A DNA stretch of 6,257 nt from Accumulibacter sp. (GTDB taxonomy: Bacteria > Pseudomonadota > Gammaproteobacteria > Burkholderiales > Rhodocyclaceae): assembly GCA_003538495.1 (NCBI GenBank), contig DPSD01000108.1:1-6257 (forward strand), in the 5' to 3' direction. The position numbers and the translations under genes were made by a program. Within the stretch, counting starts at the first letter, position 1, and every line of letters begins with the position of its first letter. Shown in pieces: positions 1-6,257 of this stretch. The notes under the pieces were generated by a model, which was not told the DNA's origin, did no database searches, and saw only the letters and a list, made by a program, of their open reading frames with translations.

Positions 1-845
1 CGGCTGTCGATCGCCACGCCGGCAGCGCTCGAAATATCGCGTGACCAGATCAGGTTGCCGGTCCCCAGGTCGAAACAAGCCACGCGCCCCTGGAAAGCAG
101 CCGCACAGATCATGCGTCCATCAATGACCGGGACACTGGTGACATCGGCAACACGGTCGAGTTCGGTGGCCCCTTTCGGCAAGGCGACCGTCCCCTCCCA
201 CAGCGGCGCGCCGTTTTCTGCGCTCACCGCAATCAGCTTGCCGCCGGGAAATCCGGCAAAGACATACTTATCGATCAGCACCGGTCCGGCCGCCACACGC
301 AAGGATAGTGGCGTGCTGGGACGTTGATAGACCCATTTACGCCTGCCGTCGAACGAGTCATAGGCAGCCAGGCGATGGTCGCCACTGCGCACAATCACCA
401 GGCCCGAGCCCACCGCCGGCGGCGCAACGATCTCGCTGCTGGCGCGGGCTTTCCACAGCAGACTGCCGTCCGCTGTGGCAAAAGCGAACAGCTCGCCCTT
501 GGCGGTGCCGACCACGACCATTCGCTGATCTGCGCCGACGCCCCCGGAGAGCGGCTTCCCGGCATTGATTTTCCAGACCTGCTGGCCATCGTCGAGGCGA
601 ACGACCGTACCGTCCAGGGCCGCCGCGTAGACCGAGGAATCGACCACAGCGGGAACGAAAGTATGGTCGCCGGCCTTGCCGACATCTGCCGACCACAGCA
701 CTTGCAGCGCATCAGTCGGCTCGATCGCCTGTAGTTCAGCCATCTTCGGCCCACTCGGGCCCGAAAAGGGATTCAAGGCATCGAGCGTCGAACAAGCGCC
801 CAGGAACAGCGACAGCCCTGCCGCCACGAGCAGGGGGTATCTCAT
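1..845 (-). CDS. bamB: BamB, outer membrane protein assembly lipoprotein (partial, 3' end beyond window)
   Basis: BamB is a periplasm-facing lipoprotein of the BAM complex. In the known family it binds BamA and helps insert beta-barrel proteins into the outer membrane. The first 281 residues are visible, and the frame is still open at base 1; a full BamB is usually about 380-390 residues. The N-terminus is a short lipoprotein signal ending in the lipobox L-G-A-C with Cys18. The +2 residue is Ser, which predicts outer-membrane sorting. The rest shows repeated beta-propeller blades of the PQQ type, with recurring 'DG..VW', 'DGSLLW', 'NGAPLW' and 'TGNLIW' endings near residues 86-91, 126-131, 211-216 and 262-267. 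The segment ELDRVADV (228-235) is typical of BamB. The ATG shares its A with the TGA of the upstream yfgM gene (TGATG). A GGGGAG ribosome binding site lies at 854-859, 8 bases upstream. In E. coli and relatives the next gene is der, which would lie outside this window. Confidence 0.95.
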   Translation of the reverse strand, partial: MRYPLLVAAGLSLFLGACSTLDALNPFSGPSGPKMAELQAIEPTDALQVLWSADVGKAGDHTFVPAVVDSSVYAAALDGTVVRLDDGQQVWKINAGKPLSGGVGADQRMVVVGTAKGELFAFATADGSLLWKARASSEIVAPPAVGSGLVIVRSGDHRLAAYDSFDGRRKWVYQRPSTPLSLRVAAGPVLIDKYVFAGFPGGKLIAVSAENGAPLWEGTVALPKGATELDRVADVTSVPVIDGRMICAAAFQGRVACFDLGTGNLIWSRDISSAAGVAIDS

Positions 846-1528
846 CAGCTCGACTCCCCAAGTGCATCCAGCTTCTGCTGCAGCGCTTCACGATAGGCGG
901 CATTGGCCTGGCGGTCCTGCAGCGTATTTTTTCCCTTGCCGCTCGGGTCGGTCTCATCCAGCTTGGCCAGCGCGGTCCGATAAGCCGCACGCGCCTCGGC
1001 GGTCTTGCCCTGAGCGTCGAGAATGTCGCCGCGCGTATCCTGGAAACGGACTGTGAAGCCGGCACTCGGCGCGCCATCAAGCTGCTTGAGCGCCTCATCG
1101 TAGGCCTGCTCGTCGAGCAGCACGCTGGCCAGACGCAAACGCGCGAGATCCCGCAGTTCATCCTTGCCGTGTTCCACCACCCAGAGCAACTGCAGCTTGG
1201 CGGTTTTTGCATCGCCGGCAGCAAACGTCGCCTTGGCGGCCATCAAGGCGGCCAGGGGCGCGTACGCGGTTCCCGGGAATTTCTCGAGCAATTCTCCACT
1301 CGCCGCCTTGATGCGCTGCGCGTCGTTTTCGAGAACGGCCTTCTGCATGACGCTGTAAACCAGCGAAGCCTGTGCCGCCTGATTGCGCTGATACCAGTTC
1401 CAGCCCTGCCAGCCGACCACGCAGATCGAGGCAGCGGTCACGATGCCGGCCAGCAGATTACCGTACTGCTGCCACCACGCCTTCATTTGGGCGATTTGTT
1501 CCTGCTCTTCGAGGTCGTAAGTTGCCAT
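845..1528 (-). CDS. yfgM: YfgM-type inner-membrane TPR protein (ancillary SecYEG/periplasmic chaperone factor)
   Basis: This 227-residue protein has the architecture of the YfgM family. A short acidic cytoplasmic N-terminus (YDLEEQEQ, residues 4-11) is followed by one transmembrane segment at about 24-42. A helical, alanine-rich TPR-like domain then runs to the end, with repeat-like helices around 54-85, 88-117, 124-151 and 162-190. In E. coli, YfgM is anchored in the inner membrane, associates with the SecYEG translocon and PpiD, and influences periplasmic chaperone traffic; that role is transferred here by family and position. The position between hisS and bamB is the conserved one and strongly supports the call. 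The ATG shares its A with the TAA of hisS (TAATG). A GGGGAAGA ribosome binding site lies at 1535-1542, inside the end of hisS. The stop overlaps the bamB ATG by one base, so translation of hisS, yfgM and bamB is probably coupled. The segment after residue 190 (Asp/Lys-rich, then helical) is less typical but consistent with an intact protein. Confidence 0.9.
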   Translation of the reverse strand: MATYDLEEQEQIAQMKAWWQQYGNLLAGIVTAASICVVGWQGWNWYQRNQAAQASLVYSVMQKAVLENDAQRIKAASGELLEKFPGTAYAPLAALMAAKATFAAGDAKTAKLQLLWVVEHGKDELRDLARLRLASVLLDEQAYDEALKQLDGAPSAGFTVRFQDTRGDILDAQGKTAEARAAYRTALAKLDETDPSGKGKNTLQDRQANAAYREALQQKLDALGESS

Positions 1529-2823
1529 TACGAGTCTTCCCCATTCAAAATGGAAGCCATGATCGTGTCGGCGAGGTCGTCGACACGCACCCGCGTCTGT
1601 TCATTCGGCTGCTCGCCAAGCGGGCGCAGCGGCTTGAGAGTCACCTCGCCGACCCTGGCCTCGTCATCGCCGATGATCACGGCAAAGGCCGCACCCGAAG
1701 CGTCGGCTTTCTTCATCTGCGTCTTGAAGCTGCCGCCGCCACAATGGAAAAGGACATCGATGCCGCGGTCGCGCAGTCTCTCGGCGACGCGCGCCGCGAG
1801 ACGCGAAGCGGCACTGCCCTGATGCACGACATAGACATCGACGGCGGCTGCCCTGGCTTCGCCACCGGCCTCACGAATCAGCGCCAACAGCCGCTCGACA
1901 CCCATTGCAAAACCGCAGGCCGGTGCCGGCTTGCCGCCGAGCTGCTGCACCAGACCGTCGTAACGACCACCGGCACAGACAGTCCCTTGCGCGCCGAGGC
2001 GGTCAGTGATCCACTCGAAAACCGTCAGATTGTAATAGTCGAGACCGCGCACCAGGCGCGGATTGATCTGGAACGGCAAACCGGCGTCGCGCAGCACCTG
2101 CTGTACGCCCTCGAAATGCGCCAGCGACTCGGCACCCAGGTGATCGATCAGTTGTGGTGCCCCGATGATGAGGTCGTGCAAAGCCGGGTTCTTGCTGTCG
2201 AGGATGCGTAGCGGATTGCTGTGCAGGCGCCGCCGGCCATCGTCATCAAGCGCTTCGCTGTGCCGCTCGAAGTAGCTGATCAACTCGGCGCGATGACTGG
2301 CTCGTTCCGAGGATTGGCCAAGCGTGTTGAGCTGCAGGGTGATGCCATCGAGACCGAGGTCGTCCCAGAGGCGGGCACCCATCAGGATCTGTTCGGCATC
2401 GATATCCGGACCGGGGAAACCCAGCGCTTCGACACCGACCTGGTGAAACTGGCGGTAGCGTCCTTTCTGTGGCCGCTCGTGCCGGAACATCTGGCCCAGA
2501 TAGTAAAGCCGCTGCGGTTGCTGCGCGATCAGGTTGTGCTGGATGACGGCACGCACGCAGCCAGCGGTACCTTCGGGACGCAGCGTCAGAGGCTCGCCAT
2601 TGAGACTATCGACAAAGGAGTACATCTCCTTCTCGACGATGTCGGTCACTTCACCGATGGCGCGCTTGAACAGCGGTGTCGGTTCGACGATCGGCAGGCG
2701 TAGCGGGCGGTAGCCGTAACTCTTGAGCCACGAGCGGATGGTTTCCTCGAACAGGTCCCAGAATTCGGCCTCGTCCGGCAGGATGTCGTTCATCCCGCGT
2801 ACCGACTGGATCTTTGCAATCAT
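1528..2823 (-). CDS. hisS: Histidyl-tRNA synthetase (HisRS), class II
   Basis: HisRS charges tRNA-His with histidine in the cytoplasm and is essential. The 431-residue length fits bacterial HisRS (424 in E. coli). Class II motif 1 lies in the N-terminal helix/strand around residues 40-60. The ATP/histidine-binding LRPEGTAG is at 81-88. Motif 2, with its [16 protein letters not shown] core, is at 113-128. The HisRS-specific [13 protein letters not shown] is at 259-271, and motif 3, GFAMGVERL, is at 304-312. From about 328 the anticodon-binding domain begins (VDVYVV), ending in the typical GDDE..G.V.LK segment near 385-397. No key residue appears missing. The start region reads ATGATG and overlaps the TGA of ispG. 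I chose the second ATG (position 2823) because the AGG at 2830-2832 is 6 bases away from it and only 3 bases from the first, and because it gives the same one-base overlap as the two downstream junctions. The first ATG (2826) would add one Met. The TAA stop overlaps the yfgM start. Confidence 0.97.
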   Translation of the reverse strand: MIAKIQSVRGMNDILPDEAEFWDLFEETIRSWLKSYGYRPLRLPIVEPTPLFKRAIGEVTDIVEKEMYSFVDSLNGEPLTLRPEGTAGCVRAVIQHNLIAQQPQRLYYLGQMFRHERPQKGRYRQFHQVGVEALGFPGPDIDAEQILMGARLWDDLGLDGITLQLNTLGQSSERASHRAELISYFERHSEALDDDGRRRLHSNPLRILDSKNPALHDLIIGAPQLIDHLGAESLAHFEGVQQVLRDAGLPFQINPRLVRGLDYYNLTVFEWITDRLGAQGTVCAGGRYDGLVQQLGGKPAPACGFAMGVERLLALIREAGGEARAAAVDVYVVHQGSAASRLAARVAERLRDRGIDVLFHCGGGSFKTQMKKADASGAAFAVIIGDDEARVGEVTLKPLRPLGEQPNEQTRVRVDDLADTIMASILNGEDS

Positions 2824-2832
2824 CATTGGCCT
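2821..2832 (-). promoter_or_regulatory. ispG/hisS overlap with tandem ATGATG and weak AGG
   Basis: The minus strand reads AGG-CCA-ATG-ATG. The ispG TGA stop sits across the two ATGs (A-TGA-TG). The only Shine-Dalgarno-like element is AGG at 2830-2832, which is weak. hisS translation therefore probably depends on ribosomes finishing ispG. Confidence 0.6.
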
Positions 2833-4067
2833 GCGGACTTTCTCTGATACGTGCGAGCCACATAAGCATCGACGATATGGGTGAATTCCTCGGCGATATG
2901 CTCGCCGCGCAGGGTGACGGTCTTGGTACCGTCCTCGAACACCGGCGCTGCCGGCACTTCGCCGGTACCCGGCAGGCTGATGCCGAGGTTGGCATGCTTG
3001 CTCTCGCCCGGCCCGTTGACCACGCAACCCATCACTGCCAGGGTCATATTCTCGACGCCGTCATAGTCGGTCCGCCACTGCGGCATGCGTTGGCGAACGT
3101 GCTCCTGAATCGACTGCGCGAGTTCCTGAAAAAAGGTACTGGTCGTCCGCCCACAACCCGGACAGGCGACGACCATCGGGGTGAACGCCCGCAAGCCCAT
3201 GGTCTGCAACAGTTCCTGCGCGACGATCACTTCCTGGGTGCGTTTGCCGCCGGGTTCAGGGGTCAGCGAGACGCGGATGGTATCACCGATGCCTTCCTGA
3301 AGCAGCACCGCCATCGCCGCCGTCGACGCGACGATGCCTTTGGAGCCCATACCGGCTTCGGTCAGGCCGAGGTGCAGAGGATAGTCACAACGGCGCGACA
3401 ACTCGCGATAGATGGCAATCAAATCCTGCACGCCGGAAACCTTGCAAGAGAGGATGATGCGTTCCCCCGGCAGACCGATGGCTTCAGCGCGTGCGGCTGA
3501 TTCGAGCGCCGAGGCAACCATTGCTTCGCGCATCACTTCGACTGCATCGCGCGGGTCGGGGCGACGGGCGTTCTCGTCCATGATGCGCGCCAGCAGATCC
3601 TGATCGAGGCTTCCCCAGTTCACCCCGATACGCACCGGTTTGTCATACCGGCAGGCAATCTCGATCATCTGCGCGAATTGCTCATCGCGCTTGCGGCCGT
3701 GTCCGACATTGCCCGGGTTGATGCGATATTTGGCCAGCACTTCGGCACACGCCGGATGTTCGGCGAGCAGGCGATGACCGTTATAGTGAAAATCGCCGAT
3801 CAACGGTACGTCGACACCCATGCGGTCGAGGTGGGCGCGGATCGCCGCCACGGCTGCCGCAGCTTCGGGGGTATTGACGGTGATGCGCACCAGTTCCGAG
3901 CCGGCGCGCGCCAGTTCTGCGCATTGAATCGCCGTCCTGACGACGTCGACGGTATCGGTGTTGGTCATCGACTGGACGACCACCGGCGACTCACCTCCCA
4001 CCGTGATCTGGCCAACCCTGACCGGACGCGTGCGCCGACGTACTGTACCAGGCAATGGATGGCTCAC
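2823..4067 (-). CDS. ispG: IspG (GcpE), 4-hydroxy-3-methylbut-2-enyl diphosphate synthase
   Basis: IspG is the [4Fe-4S] enzyme of the MEP pathway. It converts methylerythritol cyclodiphosphate to HMBPP, the penultimate step toward IPP and DMAPP. With the start chosen here it is 414 residues, in line with the longer betaproteobacterial form (E. coli 372). The N-terminal TIM barrel begins with [12 protein letters not shown] (28-39) and contains INPGN (116-120) and [11 protein letters not shown] (145-155). The C-terminal iron-sulfur domain carries the cluster ligands Cys302 and Cys305 in ACPGCGRT and Cys348 in [10 protein letters not shown]. The conserved catalytic Glu is Glu355. No ATG is available near the start. 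The longest frame begins at a GTG at 4088, with no good ribosome binding site. The GTG at 4067, seven codons later, has AGGG at 4076-4079, 8 bases upstream, and gives an N-terminus (MSHPLPG..) of usual length before the conserved [11 protein letters not shown] therefore prefer 4067. The stop TGA is embedded in the ATGATG start of hisS. Confidence 0.95.
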   Translation of the reverse strand: MSHPLPGTVRRRTRPVRVGQITVGGESPVVVQSMTNTDTVDVVRTAIQCAELARAGSELVRITVNTPEAAAAVAAIRAHLDRMGVDVPLIGDFHYNGHRLLAEHPACAEVLAKYRINPGNVGHGRKRDEQFAQMIEIACRYDKPVRIGVNWGSLDQDLLARIMDENARRPDPRDAVEVMREAMVASALESAARAEAIGLPGERIILSCKVSGVQDLIAIYRELSRRCDYPLHLGLTEAGMGSKGIVASTAAMAVLLQEGIGDTIRVSLTPEPGGKRTQEVIVAQELLQTMGLRAFTPMVVACPGCGRTTSTFFQELAQSIQEHVRQRMPQWRTDYDGVENMTLAVMGCVVNGPGESKHANLGISLPGTGEVPAAPVFEDGTKTVTLRGEHIAEEFTHIVDAYVARTYQRKSAGQ

Positions 4068-4075
4068 GGCTCGTG

Positions 4076-4079
4076 CCCT
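4076..4079 (-). promoter_or_regulatory. AGGG ribosome binding site favouring the GTG start of ispG at 4067
   Basis: On the minus strand AGGG stands 8 bases upstream of the GTG at 4065-4067, in the short gap between rodZ and the preferred ispG start. The alternative GTG at 4086-4088 has no comparable purine-rich sequence before it, which is why the shorter ispG was chosen. Confidence 0.6.
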
Positions 4080-4092
4080 GGCCGGCACCGGC

Positions 4093-4974
4093 TCATTCGA
4101 CGGTCAGCCGGGCGACGTCGCCCTTGCTGCGCGGTGAGAGCTCGATCATCCGGCCCTGGTACTCGACCGTCACCTGCGTTGCGTTGCCCACCACCAACGA
4201 GTACGGCGGTTGCCCCACGACCTCCCGCTTACTACCGGCCGGGCTCAACTCGGCAAAGATGATCTGGTTGCGGCCATCGCGAACCTCGACCCAGGCGGGT
4301 TGCGCGAAACTCAGCCGCAGACCAAGGCCGCTGCCCGGCGCGTCTGCAAGCACCGTCGCATTCGGTGTCGACAGTACCGTCACCGATTCGCCGGCCGCGG
4401 CGGGCGGTGGAGCAAGCGTTGTGGCAGCCGGCTGTTGGACAGGCGCATCACGGGCGAGCAGCGCCGTCAGTTTTCCCTGCCAGAAGTCCGCCGGGGCATA
4501 GAAATAGGCCAACACCGCCAGCCCCAACAGCAACAAGCCAGCCAATACGGCAAGATAATCGCGGCGCTGCACGCGCCGGCTGCTGGTATTCGGCAGGCTG
4601 GCGGTGGTTCCGGCTGACACCTCAAGCTGCGCTTTTTGCTGCAGCTGTGCGGCATCCAGCCCGTGCATCAGGACATCGGCGTCGAGATTGAGCAGGCGCG
4701 CATAGTTACGGACGAAGCCGCGGATCATCGTGTTGCCGGGCAATGACGCCCAATCCTCGGCCTCGATCGCTGCCACCTGCCGAGGACCCAGCTTGAGCGA
4801 CTGCGCCACCTCGGCCAGGCTCATGTTTCTGGCCTCGCGGGCGGAACGTAATTGCTGGCCGACGCTACCGCTCACGGGTGCCAGCACTTCGCCGCTCTCC
4901 CCCTGCTCGCGGGATGGTTCCGCCACTGGCAGCTCGGGCGCTGCCGGAGTTGGAAATCGGGAAGGTTCACTCAT
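4093..4974 (-). CDS. rodZ: RodZ, MreB-associated cell-shape protein
   Basis: RodZ is a bitopic inner-membrane protein that links the MreB cytoskeleton to the elongasome and supports rod shape. The 293-residue protein has all the family parts. A flexible Pro/Glu-rich N-terminal extension covers 1-37. A cytoplasmic Xre-like helix-turn-helix domain follows at about 38-105, with [19 protein letters not shown] (39-57), [12 protein letters not shown] (69-80) and [11 protein letters not shown] (85-95). A basic stretch RRVQRRD (133-139) precedes one transmembrane segment at about 140-159. Next come a short Pro/Ala-rich periplasmic linker (178-194) and a C-terminal beta-rich RodZ/DUF4115 domain (about 205-290), with AWVEVRDG (227-234) and a [12 protein letters not shown] segment (254-265). 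In known RodZ structures the helical region holding aromatic residues such as Phe87 and Tyr91 contacts MreB; the exact correspondence is my inference. The protein is shorter than E. coli RodZ (337), mainly in the linker. Its translation start lies in an 11-bp tandem duplication, described separately. The stop precedes ispG by about 25 bases. Confidence 0.93.
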   Translation of the reverse strand: MSEPSRFPTPAAPELPVAEPSREQGESGEVLAPVSGSVGQQLRSAREARNMSLAEVAQSLKLGPRQVAAIEAEDWASLPGNTMIRGFVRNYARLLNLDADVLMHGLDAAQLQQKAQLEVSAGTTASLPNTSSRRVQRRDYLAVLAGLLLLGLAVLAYFYAPADFWQGKLTALLARDAPVQQPAATTLAPPPAAAGESVTVLSTPNATVLADAPGSGLGLRLSFAQPAWVEVRDGRNQIIFAELSPAGSKREVVGQPPYSLVVGNATQVTVEYQGRMIELSPRSKGDVARLTVE

Positions 4975-4987
4975 TCTTCACTCATTC
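4966..4987. repeat. Perfect 11-bp tandem duplication at the pilW/rodZ junction
   Basis: On the plus strand the unit ttcactcattc occurs twice back to back, at 4966-4976 and 4977-4987. On the minus strand each copy reads GAATGAGTGAA and contains an ATG. The pilW-proximal copy holds the last bases of pilW and its TGA stop; the second copy holds the rodZ ATG at 4974. Because 11 is not a multiple of three, the two ATGs are in different frames. The upstream ATG (4985) opens only a four-codon frame (M-S-E-E) whose TGA overlaps the rodZ ATG. Confidence 0.9.
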
Positions 4988-5785
4988 GAAGTTGCCTCTC
5001 AGCAGTTCCTGCGCCTCGGGCGAGAGCGGAAATTTTCGCCGCAACTGACTGCCGTACCTGGCTTCAGCGACACGCTCACCGAGTCGGCGCTCGACTCGCA
5101 CGCCCAGCCACAATGCCTCGGCACTTGGCTCGGTCCTGCGCAACAGATCCGAGAGCTGCTGCTTGGCCAGCTCCAGATAACCGCGTTGGTAATTGATTCT
5201 GGCCAGTTGCAGCAAGGCCTGCGGGTTATTCGGCGCGATGTGCAGGCTCTGCTGAATATAGTTCTCGGCAACCGCAAGGTCTCCAAGTTTGGCGTAACAG
5301 GCGCCAGCGTTCAGATAAGCCTTCTCGGGGGTCTCATAGAGCGGGTTCTTGATCGCTTGCTGAAAGAATGTGATCGCTTCCTTCTCCCGCCCCACCTGGC
5401 ACAGGAACCAGCCGTAATTATTGTTGATCTCGGGGTCGTTGGCGTCGATGCTCAAGGCTCGACGAAAGTCCTGGTCGGCAGCCTGCATCTCGCGTATCCG
5501 GAAGCCCGCCAGGCCGCGTGTCGCATAAGCCTTGGCATAGTCGGGGTCGATGTCGATGGCAATGGTCAGCTCTTCAAGAGCCACCGCCAGATTGCCATCC
5601 TGGAGATAGAGCGAACCCAGCTCGGTATGCAGTTTGGCGCGCGTGCGAGCGTCGCGAGGCTTGGTCGGGGTACGCGAGTCGGCCGCCTCTTCGGCCTCCT
5701 TCTGCCTGGTCGCCTGCGAGACGCCTGTCGATGAACAGGCAGCGAGGCACAGACAGGCAACAATCGCCAAGGCCGTCTTCCTCAA
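4982..5785 (-). CDS. pilW: PilW/PilF, type IV pilus biogenesis/stability TPR lipoprotein (pilotin)
   Basis: PilW (Neisseria) and PilF (Pseudomonas) are outer-membrane TPR lipoproteins needed for multimerisation and placement of the PilQ secretin and for pilus stability. The predicted protein is 267 residues. A short lipoprotein signal ([17 protein letters not shown]) has the lipobox L-A-A-C with Cys17. Ser at +2 predicts outer-membrane sorting. After a charged linker (about 25-50) come tandem TPR motifs at roughly 53-86, 87-120, 121-154, 156-189 and 190-222. Family-like segments are the first TPR ([18 protein letters not shown]), [13 protein letters not shown] (121-133) and the NPLY segment (147-150). 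The length matches the family. The start is TTG at 5785, supported by a near-perfect AGGAGGT six bases upstream and by the signal peptide beginning exactly there. It overlaps the rlmN stop by four bases (TTGA). The gene's place between rlmN and rodZ is the usual one in betaproteobacteria. Actual type IV piliation cannot be judged from this window. Confidence 0.93.
   Translation of the reverse strand: MRKTALAIVACLCLAACSSTGVSQATRQKEAEEAADSRTPTKPRDARTRAKLHTELGSLYLQDGNLAVALEELTIAIDIDPDYAKAYATRGLAGFRIREMQAADQDFRRALSIDANDPEINNNYGWFLCQVGREKEAITFFQQAIKNPLYETPEKAYLNAGACYAKLGDLAVAENYIQQSLHIAPNNPQALLQLARINYQRGYLELAKQQLSDLLRRTEPSAEALWLGVRVERRLGERVAEARYGSQLRRKFPLSPEAQELLRGNFE
4995..5000 (-). promoter_or_regulatory. 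GAGAGG ribosome binding site upstream of the duplicated rodZ start
   Basis: On the minus strand GAGAGG lies 9 bases before the ATG in the first copy of the 11-bp repeat (4985) but 20 bases before the true rodZ ATG (4974). The rodZ ATG itself has only a weak GAAG-like sequence close by. The placement suggests that ribosomes load at the mini-ORF and reinitiate at rodZ, or that rodZ is translated less efficiently. Confidence 0.55.
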
Positions 5786-6257
5786 CTGCAGACCTCCTGA
5801 CGATCGAGGTGGATAGCGAAGCTTCGCCGACCCGTCCGCTGCGTTCTGTCGAGAACCTGCCCGGCCAGTTGACCACAGGCGGCATCAATGTCGTCACCGC
5901 GCGTCTTGCGGGTGGTGGTCACGACTCCGGCGTCGATCAGCAACTCGGCAAAACGCCGAATGCGTGTCGCTGGCGAACGCCGATAGGGCGAGCCCGGGAA
6001 GGGATTGAAGGGAATCAGGTTGAATTTGCACGGTACGTCGCGCGTCAGGGTCAGCAACTCACGCGCCTGCGCATCGGCGTCATTGATCCCGTCGAGCATG
6101 ACATACTCGAAGGTCACAAAGTCACGCGGTGCTTTCTCGAGGTAGCGCCGACAGGCGGCCAGCAGCTCACGCAAGGGGTATTTCCGGTTGATCGGCACCA
6201 GTTCATCGCGCAGGCGATCATTCGGTGCGTGCAGGGAGACCGCCAGCGCTACCGCGC
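5782..6257 (-). CDS. rlmN: RlmN, radical SAM 23S rRNA/tRNA adenine C2-methyltransferase (partial, 5' end beyond window)
   Basis: RlmN methylates C2 of A2503 in 23S rRNA and of A37 in certain tRNAs, using radical SAM chemistry. Only the last 157 residues are present. The frame stays open to base 6257 and begins in [20 protein letters not shown], a signature segment of RlmN. Downstream are [20 protein letters not shown] and the conserved [14 protein letters not shown]. Near the C-terminus, [16 protein letters not shown] contains the conserved Cys (codon 5875-5877). This matches the E. coli residue (Cys355) that forms the methyl-cysteine/RNA covalent intermediate, so the enzyme should be active if its N-terminal part is intact. 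The radical SAM CxxxCxxC cluster motif lies in the missing N-terminal part and cannot be checked. The apparent start at 6198 is only an internal GTG codon. The TGA stop overlaps the TTG start of pilW by four bases. Confidence 0.96.
   Translation of the reverse strand, partial: AVALAVSLHAPNDRLRDELVPINRKYPLRELLAACRRYLEKAPRDFVTFEYVMLDGINDADAQARELLTLTRDVPCKFNLIPFNPFPGSPYRRSPATRIRRFAELLIDAGVVTTTRKTRGDDIDAACGQLAGQVLDRTQRTGRRSFAIHLDRQEVCS
5792..5798 (-). promoter_or_regulatory. Strong ribosome binding site that decides the TTG start of pilW
   Basis: On the minus strand this reads AGGAGGT, complementary to most of the 16S anti-Shine-Dalgarno. It ends six bases before the TTG at 5783-5785. It lies inside the last codons of rlmN. 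No ATG competes nearby, and the lipoprotein signal starts at this TTG, so the start is well supported. Confidence 0.85.

Noticed and set aside
736..1224. Minus-strand 162-codon open frame overlapping yfgM and bamB
   Set aside because: It is in another frame of two well-supported genes and has no recognisable domain.
1372..2211. 279-codon plus-strand open frame opposite hisS and yfgM
   Set aside because: Shadow of hisS in codon register. The product is a low-complexity Arg/Ala-rich sequence with no family resemblance.
2827..3027. N-terminal extension of hisS by about 67 codons into ispG
   Set aside because: The extra residues are Arg-rich shadow sequence of the ispG C-terminus. The conserved HisRS N-terminus ([12 protein letters not shown]) follows directly after the ATGATG.
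4040..4100. Possible promoter or terminator between rodZ and ispG
   Set aside because: The gap is only about 25 bases. I see no convincing -35/-10 pair and no hairpin followed by a T-run.
4534..4557. Possible loss of membrane anchoring or truncation in RodZ, given its short length
   Set aside because: The transmembrane segment and C-terminal domain are both present. The shorter length comes from a short periplasmic linker, which varies in this family.
4730..5734. 334-codon plus-strand open frame opposite pilW and the start of rodZ
   Set aside because: It lies in exact codon register with pilW, crosses two real genes, shows no recognisable domain, and its openness follows from the lack of TTA, CTA and TCA codons in the sense strand.
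6196..6198. GTG at 6198 as the start of a separate 138-residue protein
   Set aside because: The same frame continues upstream through the RlmN segment [11 protein letters not shown] to the window edge, so this codon is internal to rlmN.

Overview
This window is a compact, high-GC stretch of a conserved proteobacterial housekeeping operon. Every supported gene lies on the minus strand, so transcription runs from position 6257 toward 1. In transcription order the genes are rlmN (5' end outside the window), pilW, rodZ, ispG, hisS, yfgM-type and bamB (3' end outside the window). E. coli has the same core order, rlmN-rodZ-ispG-hisS-yfgM-bamB. A PilW/PilF type IV pilus pilotin gene between rlmN and rodZ, together with a roughly 415-residue IspG (longer than the 372 residues of E. 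coli), points to a betaproteobacterium. A Rhodocyclales-like organism is my guess from the overall look of the proteins; the sequence alone does not prove it.

Layout: 5782-6257 is the C-terminal part of the rRNA/tRNA methyltransferase RlmN. 4982-5785 is the outer-membrane TPR lipoprotein PilW, starting at TTG. 4093-4974 is the cell-shape protein RodZ. 2823-4067 is the isoprenoid enzyme IspG, starting at GTG. 1528-2823 is histidyl-tRNA synthetase. 845-1528 is a YfgM-type inner-membrane TPR protein. 1-845 is the first 281 residues of the BAM-complex lipoprotein BamB. There is no gene-free stretch longer than about 25 bases. I see no RNA gene, insertion sequence, CRISPR array, promoter or terminator. 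The promoter presumably lies upstream of rlmN and the operon end beyond bamB, both outside the window.

The genes do not form one pathway. They combine translation (RlmN, HisRS), isoprenoid precursor synthesis (IspG, which feeds undecaprenyl phosphate and quinones) and envelope construction (RodZ, PilW, YfgM, BamB). They are tied together by tight junctions: stop and start codons overlap by 1 or 4 bases at four of the six junctions.

The most unusual feature is at the pilW/rodZ junction. A perfect 11-bp tandem duplication has copied the rodZ start region, moved the good ribosome binding site away from the rodZ ATG, and created a four-codon mini-ORF between them. Everything else looks like an intact, ordinary operon; I found no convincing undescribed system here.
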